A stretch of DNA of 64,000 bases from assembly GCF_000001735.4 (NCBI RefSeq), contig NC_003074.8, positions 12,090,101-12,154,100 on the forward strand, written 5' to 3'. The notes below the pieces were generated by a model. That model was given only the letters and a program-made list of their open reading frames with translations. It ran no database searches and was not told the origin of the DNA. The translations under genes were made by a program, and so were the position numbers. Positions 21,105-31,300 of the stretch are shown in pieces (position 1 is the stretch's first letter; every line of letters begins with the position of its first letter). Source of the DNA: Arabidopsis thaliana (taxonomy: Eukaryota > Streptophyta > Magnoliopsida > Brassicales > Brassicaceae).

Positions 21105-21500
21105 ATGGATGCATCAGGTTCAGGTTCAAACAAGCGGCGGTGTGTGGATGACGGTCCCAACAAGTGGCCGTCTGTGGATGACACCCCCACCCTAAAGCTG
21201 TATGAACAGGAGAAGCGTTTCAAATCCGTCATCTCTTACATCAGGAGCAACATAAGGGAGACGGCGGAAGCACACTTGCTCGATCTCAAACTGCATGAGA
21301 AGAAAGCAAAACTTAAGGTCTTAAGGAGAGTGCAGAGGATGGGGGACGGATTTAACGTGGGGGAGGAGATCGAGAAAGTGCTGGAGCAGGTTGGCAAGGC
21401 CTACACAGAGCAGCGTGAACGCCCGGTGAGTAGTATTGATTGGGAGAAACTGGGGTATGGATCCACCGGACGTCCAATTTCGGAGTCCGATGAAGAATGA
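21105..21500 (+). CDS. Small charged MULE-encoded protein, 131 aa, unknown function
   Basis: ATG at 21105 (GAGATCATGGATG); an in-frame ATG-less extension upstream is leader. The protein starts with a Ser/Gly stretch and a basic NKRRC cluster that could act as a nuclear signal. It continues with a highly charged helical centre (residues about 35-100, many Glu/Lys/Arg/Leu) likely to form a coiled coil. It ends acidic (SESDEE). No family recognised. It is open along its full length although the DUF1985-Ulp1 gene just upstream has many stops. It lies 600 bases downstream of that gene with its own TATA box. In VANDAL elements a second accessory gene accompanies transposase and VANC, and this could be an equivalent, but I have no sequence evidence for that. 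Confidence 0.6.
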   Translation: MDASGSGSNKRRCVDDGPNKWPSVDDTPTLKLYEQEKRFKSVISYIRSNIRETAEAHLLDLKLHEKKAKLKVLRRVQRMGDGFNVGEEIEKVLEQVGKAYTEQRERPVSSIDWEKLGYGSTGRPISESDEE

Positions 21501-21689
21501 AGATGGCGATTGATGTGATTGTATCTTCATTTTTTATTTTCAATTATATTATATGTATGTTATTGGATTCCAGTACTCCTTATCCTATGTTATCATAAAC
21601 TCTGTCTTTTCAATTTTCAAACTTCACTTTTTATTTTATACTCGCGTGTGTGATTCACAAAACTCTGTCTTTCAGATTTATCGTAGATT

Positions 21690-21950
21690 AACTTGATGTT
21701 TGGCTGAGTTAAACATGTGACTCAATCATTGTTATTCTAACGTTAAGGCGGACTTATCGTACATTAACTTGATGTATGGTTGAGTGAATCTAACGTTACG
21801 GCTGAGTTATTATATTTTAATTCAACGTTGGTTGAGATAGTATTGAGTTGTGGATGAGTTAGTCTAACGTAACAGCCGAGTTATTATAAATTTAATTCGA
21901 TTGTACGTTGTGGCTGAGTTATAATCGCACAATTCGCTGACTTAATGATA
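21690..21950 (+). repeat. Motif array between the charged-protein and GRF/coiled-coil genes
   Basis: Copies of GGCTGAGTTA, GTTGAGT and GGATGAGTTAGTCTAACG, mostly plus strand, in the 3' intergenic space shared by two convergent genes. Confidence 0.7.
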
Positions 21951-21999
21951 ATTGACAGTACAAAGAAGTTCAAATTGAGAAAAACAGATTAAGCTAAGA

Positions 22000-22592
22000 T
22001 CATAGATACTTGTTCAAGCTCTCATACTTCTTCTCTAGCGTTTCAAACTTCTTTTCCATAAGAAAGATCTTTTCCGCCTGAGACTCGACGCGCTTATTGG
22101 CTGCTTCCAGATCCTTCTTCATCTCACTCGTCTCCTCTTTTATCATGTCAAACTCGTCACACAATGCAACAGTCCACCATCTCTTGAAACCACATCCTTG
22201 ACCGGGACCCTTATAAAAAAAAACAGGAGGTTGATTCATAGGGATACAAAATGAAAGAAATAAAATAAAGAACATTAACTCAAGAAAAGATGCTTACATC
22301 TGATATTTCGTACGGACAACTGAAAAAAAGTTTTTCGGTTGTAACAGGATCAAGAGAAGTGGCAACGACAACCTTAGCATTGCAATCACACTCGATCGGA
22401 ACGCCCTTATCGCGCCTCCTGTTTTCGCCGTACCTCGTTCGCATCCTTATTTCCATACGGTCGAGCTCCTACATTAACACAAACATGATATACTCGACGT
22501 TAGATGGGTAACGATTTGTACTATTCAAATGTGGAGATAAATACCTCATCATCACTAGATTCGCCTTGGAAAAGAGATCTCTGAGCCATCAT
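22000..22592 (-). CDS. GRF zinc-finger plus coiled-coil protein, 142 aa, three exons
   Basis: Exons 22592-22545, 22468-22298 and 22209-22000 join in phase 0 with GT-AG borders (GAG|GTATTT, GAT|GTAAGC; acceptors TGTAG and ATAAG). The product has a GRF-type zinc finger: Cys43-x-Cys45, Cys67, Cys79, ending GCGFKRWW, with the usual FFSCP spacing. A Glu/Lys-rich coiled coil of about 50 residues follows to the C-terminus. GRF fingers bind nucleic acid in other proteins (topoisomerase 3, APE2, NEIL3), and plant transposon-associated versions are common but uncharacterised. The reading frame is complete. The second Met (residue 2) may be the true start. The gene is transcribed towards the charged-protein gene; its upstream region carries motif copies. 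Confidence 0.7.
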
Positions 22593-22799
22593 CTTCACTG
22601 CAATTAGTATGGTACTAAAGCACTGGTTCTATATAGTCGTGTCTGCCACAAAATTTACTAATCAAACGACGGCGTCTTTGTATTGGCAGAATAAATTTAG
22701 AAGTGGCTGACTTGTCATAGCATTGCGGCTGGGTTTTCACTGATTTGTGGCTGAGTTATGTCGTCATACAGTATGTTACTACTTAGCGTGCTGCTTTAG

Positions 22800-24150
22800 G
22801 TTGGATGTATCGAGATTATTTATTATATCATTATCGAGATAACAAACAGCAACTTTATGGGGAACCGCCAGTAATGATTTGGTCCACATGCACAGGTATA
22901 CACGCCCGTAATTAATATTCAAAATAATTCAAACGAGGTCAAAATTATTCCTTAACTAAACCCTCCAATAATCAAATAACGTTACGGCTGAGTTATAAAA
23001 TAAGATTTCGTGTTTTGGCCGAGTTATGAGATACCATATGTTATTATGATATATCAAACCAGCCACCAAATTGTTGGTTATATTAGTAGCGTCAAGATGT
23101 GCAATTTGAAAACAGAAAATAACTTTTATTTTCAGCAAGTGTCGATTGACAAAACATGGTCTTTCAAAACCTCTAGGAAGTATGTTGTTGGATATAGTAT
23201 GATGTTGGACAAAGTAGGATGTTGGATAAAGTTTATAGTATATGAACTAGTTTCACGGTTCCACTAGTTGGAATTTGGTTATGATGTGTTAATTACTTAA
23301 TTTTCACAATTGTTGGCTCAAGAAAAGCACTTTCAGGGTTTGGCCGAGTTGTAACAAAGTGATGGCTGAGTTATGCATGTGATGTGGCTGAGTTATGTTC
23401 GAAGATTTCGATTGTTCGAACTACATACAAGAAAACCAAATGTTATTATGAGATTTGAATACAAGCATTATTGTTGGTTCGATTGATGTCCTCAAATCAG
23501 TCAGAATATTGATGTGTTTTGCTTTTGCTGAGTTTATCGAGAAACAATTATTATGTTATTCTCGAGATTAAAAAAAAAGTCTTAATAGGGAACCGCGAAT
23601 AATGATTGGTTTCATAGATGCACGAACACATCAACAGATGATAATTCAAACGAGTTCGAAATTATTCCTTAACTAAACCCTCCAATAATCAAATTTTCTG
23701 TTTCGACGTGGAATATTATAACGTTACGGCCGAGTTATGCAATAAGATTTCGTATTTTGGCCGAGTTATGAGATACCATATGTTATTATGATATATCAAA
23801 CCAGCCACCAAATTGTTGGTTATATTAGTAGCGTCAAGATGTGCAATTTGAAAACAGAAAATAACTTTTATTTTCAGCAAGTGTCGATTGACAAAACATG
23901 GTCTGTCAAAACCTCTAGGAAGTATGTTGTTGGATATAGTATGATGTTGGACAAAGTAGGATGTTGGATAAAGTTTATAGGATATGCGCTAGTTTCACGG
24001 TTCCACTAGTTGGAATGTGGTTATGATATGTTAATTACTTGATTTTCACAACTGTTGGCTCAAGAAAAGCACTTTCAGGGTTTTGCCGAGTTATAACAAA
24101 GTGATGGCTGAGTTATTCCTATATTGTGGCTGAGTTATGTTAGAATGCAG
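22800..24150. repeat. Large direct duplication (two copies, about 740 bp apart)
   Basis: The stretch 22.82-23.40 kb recurs at 23.55-24.13 kb. The best-preserved part, from ATTCCTTAACTAAACCCTCC through GGCCGAGTTATGAGATACC and TTTTCAGCAAGTGTCGATTG to CAAGAAAAGCACTTTCAGGG, is nearly identical between copies. Both contain GGCTGAGTTAT motifs. The short open frames here (85 and 73 codons) are copies of each other and have no coding signature. It forms the spacer between the two GRF genes. Confidence 0.8.
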
Positions 24151-24351
24151 AGAAAAATATTCTCCGCTATTGACCAGATACGACGTCGGTTTGTTACAGA
24201 GTCTCCGTTATTGACCAGATACGTCGTCGTAGTGACACACTTATAAATCCCCAAAACGAAACCCTAATTTATAAAATTCCAATTTCTGATTTCAGATCCG
24301 GAGCTTCTTCTTGCTTTTCGTTTCCGAATTTCCCAGCTAAAAATTAAAGAA

Positions 24352-24891
24352 ATGAGTAGCAATTCCGAGAACTCGATTGCGAGTACGCAATCCGTCAGCC
24401 GTTGGGGACGTGGGTTACCATCGAAGTGTCATTGCGGATTAGACGTGGTCATCTATACATCGACGTACGCAAAGAACCCTGGAAGACCATACTTCCGTTG
24501 TCCTACGCGTAAAGATGTAAGTATATAATTGATTTGAGGGTTTTATTGGTTTCGATGTTAATTGCGGATGTGATTGAATATGCAGGACCATTTGTTTAAA
24601 TGGGTCGAAGATGGTACATACGAAGTGGTTGTAGACAGTTGGCCGAAATTGTCCGTCATGGACAGTGAGTTAAGCGCGGCCAAGTCCGAGGTTGCTGTCG
24701 AGCTAGAAGCGTTACAGGCGATGGTGAAAGAACTGAAGGAAAAAGTAATGAGGAGCGAAAGGGAAAACCAGATATGGAAATTGATGATCAAACTTTGCTG
24801 CTTTTGTCTTGCCTTTACTATCATTGTCATTGTTTTTGGTATCTTAATGTTCCCAAAAATCAACGAACAGAGGCTTTTTCTTGGCTACTAG
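24352..24891 (+). CDS. GRF zinc-finger protein with C-terminal membrane anchor, 156 aa, two exons
   Basis: Exons 24352-24516 and 24586-24891, phase 0, donor GAT|GTAAGT and acceptor ATGCAG. The finger reads Cys26-His-Cys28, NPGRPYFRC (Cys50), then DHLFKW with His57, the typical plant GRF signature C-x-C...C...H. Residues about 82-118 are a charged coiled coil. Residues about 121-144 (IKLCCFCLAFTIIVIVFGIL) are a strong single membrane helix, followed by a short polar tail, so the protein would be tail-anchored with the finger in the cytosol or nucleoplasm. This layout (GRF, coiled coil, TM) is common among Arabidopsis transposon-linked GRF proteins; role unknown. Full-length and uninterrupted. 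Confidence 0.75.
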
Positions 24892-25034
24892 TTTGTTTTA
24901 TGTTTGTATGAATTGCTAGCTACTGGAATCCATTATGTGTTTGATGTTTTTCTCAGCGTATAGGGTTAATTCGTTTTTTTGGTTCAAAGTAGTAGCTTGC
25001 AATGAAATGGAACTTTGTGTTCGGCCAAGCTAAT

Positions 25035-25215
25035 CCAATATCGTTGACTGAGTTATACTGGTAATGTTGTGGCTGAGTTAATCATACGCTGTGGCTGAGT
25101 TAATATATGTTGTGTCTTCGGAAATATAGGTTACGGCTGAGTTATTATAATGTTGTGGATGAGTTAATTATACGTTATGACTGAGTTAATCATACGCTAT
25201 GACTGAGTTATGATA
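25035..25215 (+). repeat. Motif array downstream of the GRF/membrane gene
   Basis: Seven or so copies of GACTGAGTTA, GGCTGAGTTA and GGATGAGTTA, several joined by AATCATACGCTRT, forming a small tandem array. Confidence 0.7.
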
Positions 25216-25334
25216 AAATTTAACAAGTAACCTCAAGCGATAACAACTGACTTTACTGAGAAGGCGATCGTAGATAACATACTGAGTTCATAGGAATGAG
25301 ATAAAGGGACGATAAGTAAGAGACACAAAAGCAT

Positions 25335-25876
25335 TCAAGACATGAAACCAACATCATCTGGGCCAAATTCAGTAAACATGTCCACCAAATCATTCCAAAC
25401 TGTTGTCGTCATCCACCTCGGCTTATCTAAACCACGCGCCCATCTCGTTTCAGCGCCCGCATATTGTCCCGGTACAACGTTCTAGCCACCAAATTAAACT
25501 GCGTCCACACCGTCAGCGTGTGCCTTGAATCCCAGGTGTGCATACGCTAAAAAGAGAGCAAATAGTAAGAATTTGGTCTACGGTTTACAGAAAGTGCTTT
25601 ATATAAAAACTCGATGCTTATCGTGAGGAGGAAAAACCATCTTGCCTTGAAAACAACGGGAATCATCTGGTACGTCGGCCACGCATGGTGAAAGTTGCGC
25701 TGGAGTATATCACCAATCGCGACAGCTAGTTGGTGATTGAATTTGAACCACGTAACAGTGGTTTTGTCGACCCATGTACCCAATCCAAGGTTTAGAACTG
25801 GGAGATCTGCACGATCAGGAGCAGTGAGCACGACTTCGACATCTCTTAGAAACTGTCCGTCGATGTGAGGCACCAT
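25335..25876 (-). pseudogene. Unrecognised MULE-encoded gene, disrupted, two exons
   Basis: ATG at 25876 opens an 80-residue exon (LPVLNLGLGTWVDKTTVTWF, then NHQLAVAIGDILQRNF) ending VVFK before a possible GC-type donor (AAG|GCAAGA). The downstream exon keeps one coherent frame (GQYAGAETRWARGLDKPRW, then TVWNDLVDMFTEFGPDDVGF) to a TGA at 25337-25335. That frame is broken by TAA and TAG about 15 bases apart near 25490-25510. Both could be former Gln or Trp codons. The acceptor is ambiguous: CTTTTTAG or TTCAAG further in. I know no family for it. Its conserved-looking aromatic and glycine pattern and its place in the element suggest a real former protein. Confidence 0.45.
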
Positions 25877-25941
25877 GTCGTTAAGATGTGAGGATGAGAC
25901 GTCTAAATGATGAGTTCAAGTAACTGATATATAGAAAAGAA

Positions 25942-26520
25942 AAGACAGGTAGAGGAATGCGAAAAGTTCCGTGTCTGTTCGTTTGGCGGGAAAAATTTCC
26001 GTACTACGGCTGAGTTTGGCGGCAAAATATATTGTTACGGTTGAGTTATACCCAAGACATGTAACTATTATACGGCTGAGTTGTCAAGAATTATTAAAAA
26101 GGACAGGTAAAGGAATGCGAAAGGTTCCGTGTTTGGCGGGAAAATATTCCGTGCTACGGCTGTGTTTGGCAGCAAAATATATTCGTTACGGCTGAGTTAC
26201 ACTCAAGACATGTAACTATTATACGGCTAAGTTGTCAAGAATTATTAAAAAGGACAAGTAAAGGAATGCGAAAGGTTCCGTGTTTGGCGGGAAAATATTC
26301 CGTGCTACGACTGTGTTTGGCGGCAAAATATATTCGTTACGGCTGAGTTACACTCAAGACATGTAACAATGTTACGGCTGAGTTGTCAAGAATTATTAAA
26401 AAAGACAAGTCAAGGAATATGAAAGGTTGCGTGTTACGGCTGAGTTTGGCGATAAATCGTCCTTGTTATGGCTGATTTAAACAACATTACGGCTGAGTTG
26501 TCAATAAAAACATGAAGTTC
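25942..26520 (+). repeat. 150-bp tandem repeat, four copies, containing the MULE motif
   Basis: Units start with GGACAGGTAAAGGAATGCG at about 25943, 26101, 26251 and 26402. Each contains TTTGGCGGGAAAATATTCCG, GTTACGGCTGAGTTA and GAATTATTAAAAA. It lies between the unknown gene and the RPA-like gene, which are divergently arranged around it, so it may act as their shared upstream region. Confidence 0.8.
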
Positions 26521-26691
26521 AATTCGATTTACTGACTAACCGAGGTACGGTTATCTCCGGCCCAATTACCAGCGGTTTAATACGCCTATAAAATCGGCTT
26601 CTCCCATAAACACCAGAAGGCTAAACTCTCACAAACAGAAGCTAACGAGTTCAAAATATTTCTTTAATTTTCAACGACTCAGAATTTCACC

Positions 26692-27702
26692 ATGGGTTAC
26701 GACGGCCTCCGCGACTTGAATCCTTGCATAACTTGCTGGACGATTTGTGTTATGGTTTTTAGGATGTACATCTCGTTTTTCACAGATAACTCATTCGAAC
26801 TATGGGTCGTCTTTGTCGATGAGTGGGTAATGGAATCTTCACTTGTGATACGAGTCATACTTAACCTTGTGCTTGTCTTATTCCCTATATAACTCACCCT
26901 CCAATGTTGTTTTCATAGGGTATCCAAATTGAAGCTATAATCGAAAGTCGGTTTTTTCAACGTTACTACGACATGCTTGAAGAGAATCAGTGGAAAGAAA
27001 TCAGAACCTTTGGTGTCATCGAAAACTGTGGTTTTGTCCGATCAACAACCCACAAATACATGATTGAGCTCATGAATGCAACTGAGGTAACTCATTCCGA
27101 CCCAAGGGAAACTGTATTATTTAACAGATTCACACCTTTTGACTACATTATTGAAGACACCGCTCATACTGAAAATTTGGTCGGTAAGTAATATGTATCT
27201 AATGCAAATTTCATACTTTCACATGCCAGTTTTTAATCTTTATTTCATACTCCCTGATTTGGTTGGTGCACTCGTCGATGTCGGATGTCTGAGAAATATT
27301 ACAGAAGATGGTTGGGAGATGGACGGATTCAGACTTACCTTCGAGATTATGGACAAATAGTATAATTTCTTTTGTTTCTTTACTTCTAAATTTCTTTCTT
27401 TTCATCATGTATTTTTCTTGAGAGGGGTATAATTGTAACACTGTTTTATATGTTTCAGTAAGGAGAGGTTGAAATGTGAGGCTTTTGGCGAATTGGCGGT
27501 TGACTTGCATAGGAAATTTCGATCTTTTCGCAATGACAGTATTGTTATTGACAATATATTTGTTGCACTCACATGGTGGAAGATCTTTAGGTATCATACT
27601 GGCCTCAAACACGTGAAGTTCCAAAATTATGCCGGGATATCAGATGTGACTGTCGACCCCAATATCGAAGAAGTGCAAGAGTTAAAAATGGTCCTCGAGT
27701 AA
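26692..27702 (+). CDS. RPA70-like OB-fold (DUF223-type) protein, 257 aa, four exons, intact
   Basis: Exons 26692-26826, 26919-27183, 27230-27359 and 27459-27702 add to 774 bases with consistent phases (0, 1, 2) and GT-AG borders, ending TAA. The first exon begins GYDGLRDLNPCITCWTICVM and continues FELWVVFVDEWG-IQIEAII across the splice. This matches the N-terminal OB-fold (DBD-B-like, DUF223) shared by plant RPA 70-kDa subunits and by Helitron-encoded RPA proteins. A second domain follows (residues about 90-250: DLVGALVDVGCLRNI, then VIDNIFVALTWWKIF). Expected activity is single-strand DNA binding. It lacks the C-terminal zinc-finger OB-fold of full RPA70. The frame is undamaged across four exons inside an element whose main genes are dead. 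Presumably captured from a Helitron or host RPA gene. Confidence 0.7.
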
Positions 27703-27814
27703 TGCAAGATGGAAGGAATCGAGTTATTACCATTGTTTACTTTTCATTTCCTCCAATGTATCCTTCAAACAACTATTTCTGGGAACTTCATTTTGTCTTT
27801 GCCTTCAAAATTCA

Positions 27815-28160
27815 GTTTGATAACTCAGCCGTATTTAATTAAATAACTCAGCCACTAAATAACATAATACGAATATAACTCAGTCGTAAGTTAACATAGT
27901 TTATCTATAACTCAGCCGTAACAGGTAAAATAAACTCAACTCGGCCATAACATGTAAAATGACCGAACCTTTCCACTTCCCTAATTATATAACTCGGCCA
28001 TAACATGTAAAATGACCGAACCTTTCGACTTCCCTAATTATATAACTCGGCCATAACATGTAAAATGACCGAACCTTTCGACCTCCCTATTTAAATAACT
28101 CAGACGTAACATGTAAAACGGCCAGAATATTTTGGCAAATAACTTAGTCGGAATGTTAAA
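27815..28160 (-). repeat. Inverted-orientation motif array with a 53-bp tandem repeat
   Basis: From here rightwards most motif copies read ATAACTCAGCC, the reverse of the left part of the element. Three units of 53 bases (CTCGGCCATAACATGTAAAA, GACCGAACCTTTC) start at about 27940, 27993 and 28046. Confidence 0.8.
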
Positions 28161-28741
28161 TAAATAGCAATATTACGGTACTTAGAGTCTACAATGTCAT
28201 GAAATACATACCACGGTTGCCAAACAAGGGAAAGAAGACACATACAGAGTACAAACAGTACTATGCACGGCAAGTTTTAACATTGCGCGCTGTTTCTTCA
28301 CATCAAGAACATGCGTGTTCCTTCCTAGGGCGTTTAGTCTCAACGGCAACTTCTAGTGCTGATTTCATCCTTAGTTTCTTGGGCCTGCCTGGCTGGTTCG
28401 CAACAATCGGAGGCAAACACGGTTGGTCAATTACAATTTGAGGAACAGGGACTTCTGTATCTGAAGGCATGATTGCACCAGCGTACGCATTGACCAAATG
28501 ACTGCTCTTATAATAAGGACTACACAGGGATATACGAGACACACCCATATGCTCTGCAGCTGCGATTGCATGGATGCATGGTAATTTCTCTTTGTCGAAA
28601 AGACGGCATGTGCATTTCTTTTCATCCACATTTACAACATGCAAAGATGCTCCATAAGCTACTTGAACGCGGGAAGCATCAATCGTTTGTACATCCAGAA
28701 GTCTTGACGAGGTGACGCGGGTCTATTAGAGAGAAGAGACA

Positions 28742-28858
28742 AGAAACAAAACAAATACGTTATGGCTGAGTTATTCCCTTTATGGCTGAGTTATTCTCGT
28801 TATGACTGGGTTATCATTATTCGACGACTGAGTTATGCACTAGTTACAGCTGAGTTAC
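28742..28858 (+). repeat. Motif array in transposase intron 2
   Basis: Six plus-strand copies (TTATGGCTGAGTTATTC and variants) within 117 bases, opposite in orientation to the neighbouring array at 27.8-28.1 kb. Confidence 0.75.
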
Positions 28859-29744
28859 CTGTAAGAGTTTCTCAACACCACGTGTGAGCTGAGTATGCTG
28901 TTTGCTCGCATCATCTCTCTGTTCAGCAAACCATCTTGTCATCATATGTCTTATCGCTTCTAACAATCGAACTATGGGAAGATTTCTGGCTTGTGACAGT
29001 GCTCTGTTCATTGATTCCGCTATATTCGTAGTTATTAAATTGTATCTATCACCGGGGAAATGAGGACGCGCCCACATTTCAACACCCGCTCTTTGGAGGT
29101 ATGCATGTAGTAGAGGATCACGCTCTTCAATCTCGTTGAACGCGTTAGTAAAATCATTCAGCCTATAACACCTTGCCGCTTTTTTTACCAGAGGGAACAA
29201 ATCTTTTCCTTTGAATTTTACCAAAATGTTCTTATACAGATGATAAGTACAAATCCCACGAGCAGCCAACGGATACAGTTCACCTATTGACTTATGTCTG
29301 TCCGAGATTATCGCCAAGTCCATTGCATCAGGAATAACAACTTTGAGTTGCGTAAAAAACCAACGCCAAGAATCATCATTTTCAGTGTCAACTACACCGA
29401 AAGCTAACGGAACAATCTGAAAATTACCATCCTGAGCAAGGGCTGTCAAGAGCGTCCCTTTGTAACTACCATGGAGAAAGGTACCGTCGACAACAACAAC
29501 TCTGCGCATGTAATGAAACCCAGCGATACTGGCACCAAATGCAATGAACATATAGTTGAATCTTCCACTCTCATCAATTTGAAGACACACGACTGTACCC
29601 AGATTTGCCCGTCTTATTATGTATAGGTAAGAAGGCAGTTCTTCAAAACTACTATCAGGGGTTCCCAGAGTGAGCTCCGTTGCAAACCTGAGCGTCTTGT
29701 ATGACTTCAAATAACTCATCTGTTAACACAAACATATTAATAGA

Positions 29745-29944
29745 TAAGTCAACCATAATATATTTACAACGCAGTCAAACTATACCACAACTCAGCCACC
29801 AAGTGATCTTAAGTCAGCCTTTAAAGTCATAACTCAACCGGAATGTAATTATATGTCAGCCATACTATATCAATAAGTCAACCATAAAATATCTATAAGT
29901 CAGCCAACAGATAAATAGTAAGTCAGCTGAAACATTGTAATTAC
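29745..29944 (-). repeat. Motif array in transposase intron 1
   Basis: Copies read ATAAGTCAGCC or ACTCAGCC, predominantly the GGCTGACTTAT variant in reverse orientation. Confidence 0.75.
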
Positions 29945-30674
29945 CTTTACTCAAAAATGCTTAGTGATGATTATTCCGACTGATTTTGGTTTAACATCCG
30001 GACCAACGTCACCAAGATAGTCCCTGTAAAGAACTTCCAGAACATCAGGTGTTGCTTGTCGGGATCGACCAGAACATTCCGTTACAAAACATGTGTGTTC
30101 CGAATCGTATATATAAACATGAAAATTAGGATCATTTCCTTGTCTAGATGCACGAACCCTCCAAAGACATATATCCACCAAGCACTCGTAAGATACTGTA
30201 GTCTTAATAGAAGTTGGTACATCAAAATCAAATCCATCCCTTATCGCAAGAAGTTTGAGTCGATACTCCAACTTGAATTTGCTACGGTATTGTTGGCCTA
30301 CCGCGAGTGTTAGCGTAGACCACCATCTTCAAAAGACTATCGTAAACTGCTCTTTCCGCTTATAGCTGCACAACTCTACACCCTCTTTCGTCGGGGTTAA
30401 ATACGAATCTCTGTTTCTTTACCCACGAACCGGAAACAACTATGACCGTAACGGGACCAGCCATATCAAGAGAAAGATGAAAGAAATTGAAGATGTATGA
30501 GAAGATGAATGAAGAAAAGAAAGTTCCGGTGATGTTGTAACGTTCAGGCGGTGAACATAGTCTGGGAAAACGAGTTAAAGAAGCAAGGGACGTTTCGTAT
30601 TTCCGTCGAGGATGCTGACATGGAATGATGACATGGATTATTACAGCCGACGTCGTTTTGAAGTGATGACGTGG

Positions 30675-31300
30675 CAAGTCAGCCACCAAACGAACAGTTC
30701 ATAACACAGCCATGAAGCAAATCTTTAAGTCAGCCGCAACATGAATACTATTACAGTAATTAAAACAGGAAAAAAAACAAAGTTAATTCAGCCGTGGTAT
30801 GTCGTAACTCAACTAACTCAACCGTAACGTTCAACAACTCGGCCATAACTGCATGATATTATAGTAATTAATCTTTTGAAAATAAGTCAGCCATAACATG
30901 GCTGAGTTATATCGTAATCCAACTATTAGCGGCTGATTTATAACACTCGACCATAACTCAGCCGTCATATCGTTCCATAACTAAGCTGTTCAAAACTATA
31001 ACTCGGCCGTCTCGAGGAAATAAGTCAGCCTTTTTCTCATAACTCAGCCATAGTGTTGGTTGGGTTATCGTATAACTTCTTATAACTCGGCCGACCATCC
31101 TTAACTCAACCATACCGTTGCCTGAGTTATACTATAACTCAGACAATATTTTACAACTCAGCCGTAACGTCTGGCTGAGTTATACTCATACTTCGCCGTT
31201 TTGTTATGACTCATATATTTTTGTCGTAAGTCAGCCGCAACATACCGTAACTCAGCCGTAACTGTCGTTGTATCGCGTTACGGCTGAGTTCATTTAATCA
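30675..31300. repeat. Motif array in the transposase-proximal end of MULE B
   Basis: The longest uninterrupted array on the right side. Most copies read ATAACTCAGCC or AACTCGGCC, with interspersed plus-strand GGCTGAGTTAT copies, so inverted pairs are frequent. The right part is collinear with the array of copy A. Confidence 0.8.

Larger units (their letters stand above)
28261..30464 (-). pseudogene. MuDR-type (MULE) transposase gene of copy B, disrupted
   Basis: Exons 30464-29945, 29719-28859 and 28722-28261. Exon 1 starts MAGPVTVIVVSGSW (PB1-like start). It meets TAA at 30362 and TAG near 30265, loses frame, then resumes with a MuDR DNA-binding domain (FKLEYRLKLLAIRDGFDF, then CLVDICLWRVRAS). 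Compared with element X and copy A, about 50-100 codons between these parts are missing. TGA occurs at 29953. Exon 2 (287 codons, open) is the MULE catalytic domain with acidic residues in VVVDGTFLHG, AIISDRHKSI and NIAESMNRAL. Exon 3 has a SWIM zinc finger (CTCRLFDKEKLPCIHAI) and then a degraded zinc knuckle interrupted by TGA at 28305-28303; frame continues to TAG at 28261. The catalytic triad is still readable but no full protein can be made. Confidence 0.8.

Noticed and set aside
23010..24009. Two similar 73-85 codon frames between the GRF genes
   Set aside because: They are the two copies of a non-coding duplication and contain the motif; no start context or domain.
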